Made by a program: the position numbers and the translations under genes. From NCBI RefSeq assembly GCF_027941915.1, contig NZ_CP116009.1, positions 2,418,001 to 2,482,000 of the forward strand: a DNA stretch of 64,000 nucleotides, read 5' to 3'. Below the pieces are notes generated by a model. That model had not been told where the DNA came from and did not search any database. It worked only from the letters and a program-made list of their open reading frames with translations. Positions 1 to 8,354 of the stretch are shown piece by piece; the stretch's first letter is position 1, and each line of letters begins with the position of its first letter. Origin of the DNA: Ramlibacter tataouinensis. GTDB lineage: Bacteria > Pseudomonadota > Gammaproteobacteria > Burkholderiales > Burkholderiaceae_C.

Positions 1-151
1 AATAGGCCAGCGCCAGGTCGTGCTGGTTGATCAGTTGCTTGGTGGCGTGGATCGCGAGCTTGCCGGGGGTCGGATGCTCGTGGTACTCGAGGGCGGCCTG
101 GCGCAACTCGGCGCGGCTGGCGTCCGCGTACTGCGATTCGATGGGGGGCAT
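1..151 (-). CDS. maeB: NADP-dependent malic enzyme, N-terminal fragment (runs off the window)
   Basis: Oxidative decarboxylation of malate to pyruvate with NADP, in the cytoplasm. Only the first 50 codons are in the window. They begin MPPIESQYADASR and continue through ALEYHEHPTPGKLAIHAT and KQLINQHDLALAY. This matches the conserved N-terminus of the large MaeB-type malic enzymes (malic enzyme domain fused to a phosphotransacetylase-like domain). The ATG at 149-151 is preceded by a good AGGAG ribosome site. A TACAAT -10-like element lies about 60 bases upstream on the same strand (211-216). The family assignment rests on this short N-terminus, so the C-terminal domain is assumed rather than seen. 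Confidence 0.8.
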   Translation of the reverse strand, partial: MPPIESQYADASRAELRQAALEYHEHPTPGKLAIHATKQLINQHDLALAY

Positions 152-266
152 GCGGTTGTTCTCCTCTTGCGCGGTCGTCCCCTGCCCGCCGGGCGGGCAT
201 CAGGGGCGCGATTGTAGGCGGGCGCTACGTGGAAACCCCGGTACGGGTTCCTGCGTATGACGCGGC

Positions 267-1652
267 TCAGGCGCGCATCAGCGCTTCGATTTCATCCGGC
301 CGAACCGGCACGTCGCGCGTGATCAGCTCGCAGCCGGCCTCGGTGACGATGGCGTCGTCCTCGATGCGGATGCCCAGGTGGTGGAAGCGCTCGGGCACGC
401 CCTCGGCCGGCCGCACGTACAGGCCGGGCTCGATGGTGAGCACCATGCCGGGGCGCAGGATGCGGCTCGGGCGGTTCTTGATCACCTCGCCGGACAGCGG
501 GTCCCTGCGTTCGCTCACCTGGCCGACCTCGGACGGCTCGACGTAGCTGCCGCAGTCGTGCACGTCCATGCCCAGCCAGTGGCCGGTGCGGTGCATGTAG
601 AAGGCGAAGTAGGCGCGCTGCTCGATCACGTCGTCGACGCTGCCGACCCGGTCGCGATCGAGCAGGCCCAGGTCCAGCAGGCCCTGCGACAGCACCCGAA
701 CCGTGGCCTCGTGCGGGTCGTTGAAGCGCGCGCCGGCGCGGGTGGCGGCCACGGCGGCGTCCTGCGAGGCCAGCACCAGCTCGTACAGCGCGCGCTGCGG
801 TCCGCTGAAGCGGCCGTCGGCCGGGAAGGTGCGGGTGATGTCGCTGGCGTAGCCGTCGAGCTCGCAGCCGGCGTCGATCAGCACCAGCTCGCCGGCGCGC
901 ACCGGGGTGTCGGCGGCGCGGTAGTGCAGCACGCAGGCATTGGCGCCGGCGGCGACGATGGAGCCATAGGCCGGAAACTGCGAGCCGGCCAGGCGGAACT
1001 CGTGCAGCAGCTCGGCGTCCAGGTGGTACTCGCGCACGTCGCGGCCCTCGCGCAGCATGCGGGCCGACAACTGCATGGCGCGCACGTGGCCGCGGGCGCT
1101 GATCTGCGCGGCGCGGCGCATGGTGTCCTGCTCGTGGGCGTCCTTGACCAGCCGCATCTCGTCGAGCACCGCGCACAGGTCGTCCTGCCGCTCGGGGCAC
1201 AGCGCCCCGAAGCGCACCCGGGCGCGCACCCGGTTCAGCCAGCCGCCCACGCGCGCTTCCAGCCCGGGGTGGATCGCGAACGGGTACCAGACCGCCTCGC
1301 GGTTCTCCAGCAGCTGCGGCAGCGCCGACTCGAGTTCGTCGATCGAATGCGCGGCCTGCACCCCCAGCGCGTCGGGCGCCGCGGCGGGGCCGAGCCGGTA
1401 GCCATCCCAGATCTCGCGCTCCAGGTCCTTGGGCGCACAGAACAGCGTGCTGCGGCCATCACCCGTGATCACCAGGAACGCATTGGGCTCGGCGAAGCCG
1501 GTCAGGTAGAAGAAGTAGCTGTCGTGCCGGTACGGAAAGTCGCTGTCGCGGTTGCGCGGCCGCTCCGGCGCGGTCGGCACCAGCGCGATGCCATCGGGGC
1601 CGATGGCCCGGGCCACGCGTGCGCGGCGCTCGGCGTAAAGGGTGTTGTTCAT
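267..1652 (-). CDS. pepP: Xaa-Pro aminopeptidase (aminopeptidase P)
   Basis: Cytoplasmic dinuclear manganese peptidase that removes an N-terminal residue preceding proline. The 461-residue protein has the N-terminal aminopeptidase-P domain (HDSYFFYLTGFAEPNA) and a C-terminal pita-bread catalytic domain. All five metal ligands are recognisable: the Asp pair in LIDAGCELDGYASDITRTF, His in HRTGHWLGMDVHDCG, Glu in LTIEPGLYV, and Glu in GIRIEDD. Length fits the family (about 440-465). The ATG at 1650-1652 is chosen because it overlaps the stop of the upstream nucleotidyltransferase gene as ATGA, which suggests translational coupling; a longer open frame upstream reads into that gene. It is the last gene of a three-gene overlapping minus-strand set. 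Confidence 0.93.
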   Translation of the reverse strand: MNNTLYAERRARVARAIGPDGIALVPTAPERPRNRDSDFPYRHDSYFFYLTGFAEPNAFLVITGDGRSTLFCAPKDLEREIWDGYRLGPAAAPDALGVQAAHSIDELESALPQLLENREAVWYPFAIHPGLEARVGGWLNRVRARVRFGALCPERQDDLCAVLDEMRLVKDAHEQDTMRRAAQISARGHVRAMQLSARMLREGRDVREYHLDAELLHEFRLAGSQFPAYGSIVAAGANACVLHYRAADTPVRAGELVLIDAGCELDGYASDITRTFPADGRFSGPQRALYELVLASQDAAVAATRAGARFNDPHEATVRVLSQGLLDLGLLDRDRVGSVDDVIEQRAYFAFYMHRTGHWLGMDVHDCGSYVEPSEVGQVSERRDPLSGEVIKNRPSRILRPGMVLTIEPGLYVRPAEGVPERFHHLGIRIEDDAIVTEAGCELITRDVPVRPDEIEALMRA

Positions 1653-2347
1653 GCTGCGTTGAGTAGGGCCAGCCGCTCGGGCGTGCCGACGTCGGTCCAC
1701 TCGCCGTCGTACAGCTGCGCGCTAACCTGGCCATTGTCGGCGGCCTGCCGCAGCAACGGGGCGAGCGGGACTTTCTGCCCCTCGGGATTGCCCGCCGGCA
1801 GGCTGGCAAAGAAGGCCTTGCGGTACAGCCCGATGGTGGAAAAGGTGTGGCGGCCCTCGCGCGCGTTCGACAGCAGCCCGTCGGCCGTGATCGAGAAGTC
1901 GCCGGCGGGGTTGTGCGGCGGGTTGCGCACCAGGTACAGGTGGGCCAGGCGCGGGCCCTTGGCAAAGCGCTGCAGGGCCTCGGGCGCGAAGCGGAATCCC
2001 GGCACGTAGACGTCGCCGGCCACCACCCAGAACGCATCCTCCAGCAGCGGCAGGGCGCGGGCGATGCCGCCGGCGGTCTCCAGCGCACCGCCGAAGTCGA
2101 CGCCTTCGCGCGACCAGGCCAGTTGCAGCGGGCCATGGCGCTCGCCGTAGTGGCGCTCCAGCCGCTCGCCCAGCCAGTCGGTGTTGATCACGGCCTGGCG
2201 GTAGCCGGCGCGCGCGAGCGCCGCCAGGTGCCAGCCGATCAGCGGCGTTCCGTGCACCCGCAGCAGCGGCTTGGGGCACAGGTCGGTCAGCGGCCGCATG
2301 CGCTCGCCGCGGCCGGCGGCCAGCACCATCACCGGTGCGCCCGTCAC
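1649..2347 (-). CDS. murU: Nucleotidyltransferase, MurU-like (N-acetylmuramate-1-phosphate uridylyltransferase family)
   Basis: A 232-residue sugar-1-phosphate nucleotidyltransferase. It has the signature [15 protein letters not shown] followed by [13 protein letters not shown], and a VAGDVYV metal-binding segment. In pseudomonads, MurU (about 224 residues) activates recycled N-acetylmuramate-1-phosphate to UDP-MurNAc, bypassing de novo peptidoglycan precursor synthesis. The GTG start at 2345-2347 overlaps the upstream gene's stop as GTGA, and the stop overlaps the pepP start as ATGA. The usual sugar-kinase partner AmgK is not adjacent here; an AdoMet-decarboxylase-like gene occupies that place. 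A general NDP-sugar synthase role cannot be excluded, so the family is firm and the exact substrate is inferred. Confidence 0.75.
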   Translation of the reverse strand: MTGAPVMVLAAGRGERMRPLTDLCPKPLLRVHGTPLIGWHLAALARAGYRQAVINTDWLGERLERHYGERHGPLQLAWSREGVDFGGALETAGGIARALPLLEDAFWVVAGDVYVPGFRFAPEALQRFAKGPRLAHLYLVRNPPHNPAGDFSITADGLLSNAREGRHTFSTIGLYRKAFFASLPAGNPEGQKVPLAPLLRQAADNGQVSAQLYDGEWTDVGTPERLALLNAA

Positions 2348-2706
2348 GCGCTCTCTCCGCGGTCGAGCGAACGCTGCTCGGTCCACTCCGGCTGGAAGCG
2401 TTGCACCAGCGCCTGCATCAGCTCGCGCGCCCGCACCGCGAGGTCGTCCTGCGCGTGCGTCAGGCAGACGTCCACCAGCACGCCGCGATCGCCCGGCGAG
2501 GTATGCAGCAGCACGTGCGAGCCCGGCAGCAGCAGCGCGGCGCTGGCGCCGCCGCCGGGGCCGGCGCACGACAGCTCGTGCTCGACCGCCAGGCCGACGG
2601 CTTCGGCCGCCTGGCGCGACCACTGGCCGAGCTGCCGGGGCTCGGTCAGCCAGCGCGCCTCGCAGCGGCATTGGTAGAGATCGGCGGTGAGGTGCAGGCC
2701 GCGCAT
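2344..2706 (-). CDS. S-adenosylmethionine decarboxylase-like small protein with altered catalytic motif
   Basis: A 120-residue protein resembling prokaryotic AdoMet decarboxylase (SpeH type), which makes decarboxylated AdoMet for spermidine synthesis using a self-generated pyruvoyl group. With the ATG at 2704-2706, the core [16 protein letters not shown] puts Ser63 and His68 at the positions of the pyruvoyl-forming Ser and processing His of the Thermotoga enzyme. However, the Glu before Ser is Gly, the TWPE segment is TSPG, and the catalytic Cys expected at 83 is Thr, with a Cys at 81 instead. It may be a divergent decarboxylase or an inactive relative. An ATG at 2728-2730 is an alternative start but breaks this register. 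Its stop overlaps the next gene's GTG start. Confidence 0.6.
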   Translation of the reverse strand: MRGLHLTADLYQCRCEARWLTEPRQLGQWSRQAAEAVGLAVEHELSCAGPGGGASAALLLPGSHVLLHTSPGDRGVLVDVCLTHAQDDLAVRARELMQALVQRFQPEWTEQRSLDRGESA

Positions 2707-2771
2707 GCGTGCGACTTTAGACCAAGGCACAGGCGAGCTGCCTGGCGGCAGCGGCGGCGGACCTCAACCGC

Positions 2772-2777
2772 TAAAAT
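2772..2777 (+). promoter_or_regulatory. Candidate -10 element for the transketolase gene
   Basis: TAAAAT, 25 bases before the transketolase ATG in otherwise very GC-rich DNA. No convincing -35 hexamer is seen at 17 bases. TAAAAT and TAGAAT -10 boxes are common in this group of bacteria. Confidence 0.4.
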
Positions 2778-2802
2778 TCCGGGTTTCCCCCTAGCCGCGC
2801 CC

Positions 2803-4893
2803 ATGTCACTCCACTCTGCTGTTTCCTCCCCGGTCCAAGCTGACGCCGGGGCGACGCTGGACGCTGTCCAGATGGCCAACGCAATCCGGGTCCTCTCGAT
2901 GGACGCGGTCCAGCAGGCGAACTCGGGACATCCGGGCGCGCCCATGGGCATGGCCGACATCTCGGTGGCGCTGTGGCACCGGCACCTGAAGCACAACCCG
3001 GCCGACCCGCACTGGTTCGACCGCGATCGTTTCGTGCTGTCCAACGGCCACGGCTCGATGCTGGTCTACTCGCTGCTGCACCTGACCGGCTACGACCTGC
3101 CGCTGCAGGAGCTGAAGAACTTCCGCCAGCTGCACAGCAAGACCGCCGGCCACCCCGAGGTGGGCATCACGCCCGGCGTGGAGACCACCACCGGCCCGCT
3201 CGGCCAGGGCCTGACCAACGCGGTCGGCATGGCGCTGGCGGAGAAGCTGCTGGCGGCCGAATTCAACCGCGATGGCCACGTCGTCGTCGACCACTTCACC
3301 CACGTGTTCCTGGGCGACGGCTGCCTGATGGAGGGCATCAGCCACGAGGCCTGCGCGCTGGCCGGTGCCTGGAAGCTGAACAAGCTGGTGGCGATCTACG
3401 ACGACAACGGCATCTCGATCGACGGCCAGGTCACGCCCTGGTTCATCGACGACACGCCGGCGCGCTTCCGTGCCTACGGCTGGAACGTGGTGGGCCCGAT
3501 CGACGGCCATGACATCGATGCGGTGGACCGCGCCATCGCCGACGCCCGCCAGGGCGTGGGCGGCAGCGCCGAGCGGCCGACGCTGATCGTGGCCAAGACC
3601 CAGATCGGCAAGGGCAGCCCGAACCGCGTCAACACCGCCAAGGCGCACGGCGAGGCGCTCGGGCTGGAGGAAGTCCAGCTCACCCGCGAGGCGCTGGGCT
3701 GGCCGCACGATCCGTTCGTGGTGCCGCAGCCGGTGTATGACGCCTGGGACGCCAAGGCCCGCGGCGCGGCCGCGCAGGCCGAGTGGGAAGCGCGCTTCGC
3801 CGCTTACCGGGCGGCCTACCCGGAGGCGGCAGCCGACTTCCAGCGCCGCATGAAGGGCGAGCTGCCGCGCCACTTCGCCCAGGTGGCGGTCGATGCGGCG
3901 GTGGCGGCCCACGCCAAGGCCGAGACGGTGGCGTCGCGCAAGGCCTCGCAGCTGGCGCTGGAGGCGTTCACCGCCGCGCTGCCCGAGCTGCTGGGCGGCA
4001 GCGCCGACCTGACCGGCTCCAACCTGACCAACACCAAGAGCACGCCGCCGCTGCGCTTCGACGTCGCCGGCAACGTCAAGCGCGACGAGCTGGGCCGCAT
4101 CGGCCGCCACATCAACTACGGCGTGCGCGAGTTCGGCATGGCGGCCGTGATGAACGGCGTCGCCCTGCACGGCGGCTACATCCCCTACGGCGGCACCTTC
4201 CTGACCTTCAGCGACTACAGCCGCAACGCGATCCGCATGGCGGCGCTGATGAAGCAGCGGGTGGTGCACGTGTTCACCCACGACTCGATCGGGCTGGGCG
4301 AGGACGGCCCGACCCACCAGTCGGTCGAGCACGCCGCCAGCCTGCGCCTGATCCCCAACCTGGACGTCTGGCGCCCGTGCGACACGGCCGAGACGGTGGT
4401 GTCGTGGGCGGTGGCGCTGCAGAACATGAGCCGGCCGACGGCGCTGCTGCTGTCGCGGCAGAACCTGCCGTACGCGCCCAAGGCCGGGCTGGAAGACATC
4501 AGCAAGGGCGGCTACGTGCTGGCCGAGCCGACCGAGGTCGGCCTGGCGCGGGCGCAGGCCGTGATCATCGCCACCGGCTCGGAGGTGCAACTGGCGCTGA
4601 AGGCGCAGGAGCTGCTGGCGCACGATGGCATCGGGGTGCGCGTGGTCTCCATGCCCAGCACCACCACCTTCGACCGCCAGAGCGCCGCCTACAAGCAGGA
4701 GGTGCTGCCGCGGGCGCTGCCGCGCATCGCGGTGGAAGCCGGCGTGACCGACTTCTGGTGGAAGTACGGCTGCGCCGCCGTGGTCGGCATCGACAGCTAC
4801 GGCGAATCGGCGCCGGCGAACGTGCTGTTCAAGCACTTCGGCTTCACCCCGGAGAACGTGGCCGACACGGTCCGGGTGGCGCTGGGCCGCTGA
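2803..4893 (+). CDS. tktA: Transketolase
   Basis: Thiamine-diphosphate enzyme moving two-carbon ketol units between sugar phosphates in the pentose phosphate pathway (and the Calvin cycle where present). The 696-residue length is typical. The N-terminal ThDP domain has [14 protein letters not shown], the [13 protein letters not shown] ThDP/metal motif and [10 protein letters not shown]. The pyrimidine domain has NYGVREFGM with the catalytic Glu and [13 protein letters not shown]. The C-terminal domain ends [14 protein letters not shown]. The ATG at 2803 follows an A/T-containing -10 candidate; the residues before MANAIRV form a short leader usual in this family. GAPDH lies downstream, separated by a small secreted protein, so central sugar metabolism is grouped here. 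Confidence 0.96.
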   Translation: MSLHSAVSSPVQADAGATLDAVQMANAIRVLSMDAVQQANSGHPGAPMGMADISVALWHRHLKHNPADPHWFDRDRFVLSNGHGSMLVYSLLHLTGYDLPLQELKNFRQLHSKTAGHPEVGITPGVETTTGPLGQGLTNAVGMALAEKLLAAEFNRDGHVVVDHFTHVFLGDGCLMEGISHEACALAGAWKLNKLVAIYDDNGISIDGQVTPWFIDDTPARFRAYGWNVVGPIDGHDIDAVDRAIADARQGVGGSAERPTLIVAKTQIGKGSPNRVNTAKAHGEALGLEEVQLTREALGWPHDPFVVPQPVYDAWDAKARGAAAQAEWEARFAAYRAAYPEAAADFQRRMKGELPRHFAQVAVDAAVAAHAKAETVASRKASQLALEAFTAALPELLGGSADLTGSNLTNTKSTPPLRFDVAGNVKRDELGRIGRHINYGVREFGMAAVMNGVALHGGYIPYGGTFLTFSDYSRNAIRMAALMKQRVVHVFTHDSIGLGEDGPTHQSVEHAASLRLIPNLDVWRPCDTAETVVSWAVALQNMSRPTALLLSRQNLPYAPKAGLEDISKGGYVLAEPTEVGLARAQAVIIATGSEVQLALKAQELLAHDGIGVRVVSMPSTTTFDRQSAAYKQEVLPRALPRIAVEAGVTDFWWKYGCAAVVGIDSYGESAPANVLFKHFGFTPENVADTVRVALGR

Positions 4894-4941
4894 CGCGCGC
4901 AAGGATCGACAACACCGGCTGCCGCCGAGGAGGAGACTGCG

Positions 4942-6562
<1,621 letters not shown>

Positions 6563-6585
6563 TCGCTCGTCAGAACGGATGAAGG

Positions 6586-6609
6586 ACGCGCCCGCCCGGG
6601 CGCGTTTTT
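6586..6609 (+). terminator. Rho-independent terminator after gap
   Basis: Seven-bp GC stem (CGCGCCC with GGGCGCG), GCCC loop, then TTTTT. It lies 24 bases after the gap stop and before the cyclase gene. Confidence 0.85.
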
Positions 6610-6671
6610 CGTTCCGGCGCGGCCTATCGTGCCGCTCCGCCCGCCCGGTGCGCGGGCCGGCGAGGGGCGGC

Positions 6672-7904
6672 ATGGACGATCCGGCATTCCGGCAATGGCT
6701 CACCCGCAGGAGCTGGGCCCTGAGCGTTCGCTACTGCAAGGTGGTGGCGCTGCTGCTGCCGCCGGCGGCGCTGGTGACCGACGTGCCGCTGCTGCGCGCC
6801 AACGGGGTGGCGGGCATCGAATGGCTGCTCGCCTGGCAGCTGGCCGCCGAACTGGTCTGCCTGGTTCTGGTCGCGGCCGACCGCTGGTGGCCCGCACTGC
6901 GCGGCCGCGAGGCATCGCTGTATGCCTTCTGCACGTTGTTCATCGCCCTGTGCACCTGGATCGGCATGGCCGACGGCGGGCTGCGCGGCGACTTCGCCAT
7001 CTATGCGGCCGGCATGACGTTCGGCGCGGCGGTGGCCGCCACGCCGCGGCCGATCCGCCAGCCGCTGTATGCCGCCAGCCTGTTCGCCATCGCGGTGCCG
7101 GTGTGGCTGCGCGAGGCTGGCGACGGCGCCCGGGTGGCGGCCGGACTGGTCAACCCGTTCTGCGTGGTGATGCTGTGCCTGTGGCTGGACCGCTTCACCT
7201 GGTCGCGCGACCGCGCGCTCTATCTCGAGACGCAGCGCGCCGAAGCCGAGCGCGCCCGCGCCGACGAGGTGCTGCACAACGTGCTGCCGCCGGCGGTGGC
7301 CGAGGAGATCAAGCACGCCGGCCGGGTGCAGGCGCGCAAGTTCGACAACCTGGGCGTGCTGTTCGCCGACATCGCGGGCTTCACCAGCTTCTCGAGCCGG
7401 TTGCCGCCGGACGCGCTGGTGCTGGTGCTGGACGAGATCTTTTCGTCATTCGACGCCCTGGTGCAGCGGCATGGCGTCGAGAAGATCAAGACCATCGGCG
7501 ACGCCTACATGGTGGTCTCGCACGCCGGCGTGCCGGCCCTGTGCCGGCTGGCGCTGGACCTGCGGGCTGCACTGGAGCACTACAACCATGCGAACGGCAC
7601 CGCCATGGCCATGCGCATCGGCATCCATGCCGGCCCCGCCGTGGGCGGGGTGCTGGGTGCCCGCCGCTTCCTCTATGACGTGTGGGGCGACACGGTCAAC
7701 GTGGCCAGCCGGCTCGAGTCGGCCGGCCGGGCGGGCAGCATCCAGGTCAGCGAAGCGGTGGTGCGGCAGGCGGGCGCGGACTTCGCCTTCACCGCCCGCG
7801 GGCTGGTTGAACTGCAGGGGCGCGGCCGGGTGCTCACCTACTGGCTGCTGGGCCCGGCGCGGCCGGACAAGCTGGCGCCGGCCGCCTGGGCCGAGGCGGC
7901 ATGA
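6672..7904 (+). CDS. Membrane-anchored class III adenylate cyclase
   Basis: 410 residues. The N-terminal half carries about five or six hydrophobic segments (for example VVALLLPPAALV, LLAWQLAAELVCLVLV, ASLYAFCTLFIALC). A short helical linker (LYLETQRAEAERARADEVLHNVLPPAVAEEI) leads into a C-terminal class III cyclase domain. Catalytic residues are intact: metal Asp in LFADIAGFTSFS, metal Asp in TIGDAYM, adenine-specifying Lys in EKIKTIGD and Asp in YDVWGD, and the Asn/Arg pair in TVNVASRLES. ATP to cAMP is therefore the expected reaction. The ATG at 6672 has GAGGGGCGGC just upstream. This is one of two cyclases in the window; the other lies in the kinase cluster near 26-28 kb. Confidence 0.88.
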   Translation: MDDPAFRQWLTRRSWALSVRYCKVVALLLPPAALVTDVPLLRANGVAGIEWLLAWQLAAELVCLVLVAADRWWPALRGREASLYAFCTLFIALCTWIGMADGGLRGDFAIYAAGMTFGAAVAATPRPIRQPLYAASLFAIAVPVWLREAGDGARVAAGLVNPFCVVMLCLWLDRFTWSRDRALYLETQRAEAERARADEVLHNVLPPAVAEEIKHAGRVQARKFDNLGVLFADIAGFTSFSSRLPPDALVLVLDEIFSSFDALVQRHGVEKIKTIGDAYMVVSHAGVPALCRLALDLRAALEHYNHANGTAMAMRIGIHAGPAVGGVLGARRFLYDVWGDTVNVASRLESAGRAGSIQVSEAVVRQAGADFAFTARGLVELQGRGRVLTYWLLGPARPDKLAPAAWAEAA

Positions 7905-7964
7905 CGGCGTTGGCGCCGCAGGCGCCAGGGCGCCGCCATCGGTCGCCATTCGCGCGGCACTCCC

Positions 7965-7995
7965 TTGACCTTGCCAGGATGGCAAGGTTTCCAAT
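7965..7995 (+). promoter_or_regulatory. MerR/CueR-type metal-responsive operator-promoter
   Basis: A perfect 9-bp inverted repeat, ACCTTGCCA (7968-7976), GGA, TGGCAAGGT (7980-7988), overlaps a -35 TTGACC (7965-7970). It is followed at 19 bp by a -10 TCCAAT (7990-7995). A dyad inside an over-long 19-bp spacer is the hallmark of promoters twisted into activity by MerR-family regulators, and the half-site ACCTTGCC matches CueR/HmrR-like copper sites. The predicted transcript starts at or next to the ATG at 8003. No MerR-family gene is in the window. Confidence 0.75.
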
Positions 7996-8002
7996 CGTGC
8001 GC

Positions 8003-8344
8003 ATGAACACCTCTACCGCTTACCGCCGACTCATCGATCGACTGGACCGCAACGCTCCGCCCGAGGAGCAGTGGCGCCTGCTGATGGCCGCCCACGTGGC
8101 CGGCCAGCTCGTGCTGCGCCTGCACTGGGACAGCCACTGCCGCATGCTGGCACTGGCCTGGCGCCAGCGCGACATCGGCGAGGTGGCCGGCCAGCTGCTG
8201 CGCCTGGCGCTGGTGCCCGTCGGCCATGCGCTGCAGCGCCTGCCGGCGGGCAACGTGGGCCGGGCGACCGTGAACGCGTTCCGGCCGATGCAGCCGCCGC
8301 CCGAGGTGGCGGCGCTGCTGCGCTGGGCCCGGGGCGCGGACTGA
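8003..8344 (+). CDS. DUF3703 family protein, probably metal-responsive
   Basis: 113 residues, mostly helical. It matches DUF3703 through HVAGQLVLRLHWDSHCRMLALAW, the central QLLRLALVPVGHALQRLP, and the C-terminal GNVGRATVNAFRPMQPPPEV; several conserved His residues could bind metal. The biochemical function of the family is not known to me. The ATG at 8003 is chosen over upstream in-frame starts because the MerR-type promoter lies inside the longer version, with its -10 ending only 7 bases before this ATG. The message would be leaderless or nearly so, and there is no Shine-Dalgarno sequence. The stop is 10 bases from the convergent topB stop. Confidence 0.75.
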   Translation: MNTSTAYRRLIDRLDRNAPPEEQWRLLMAAHVAGQLVLRLHWDSHCRMLALAWRQRDIGEVAGQLLRLALVPVGHALQRLPAGNVGRATVNAFRPMQPPPEVAALLRWARGAD

Positions 8345-8354
8345 AGGAGCTGGT

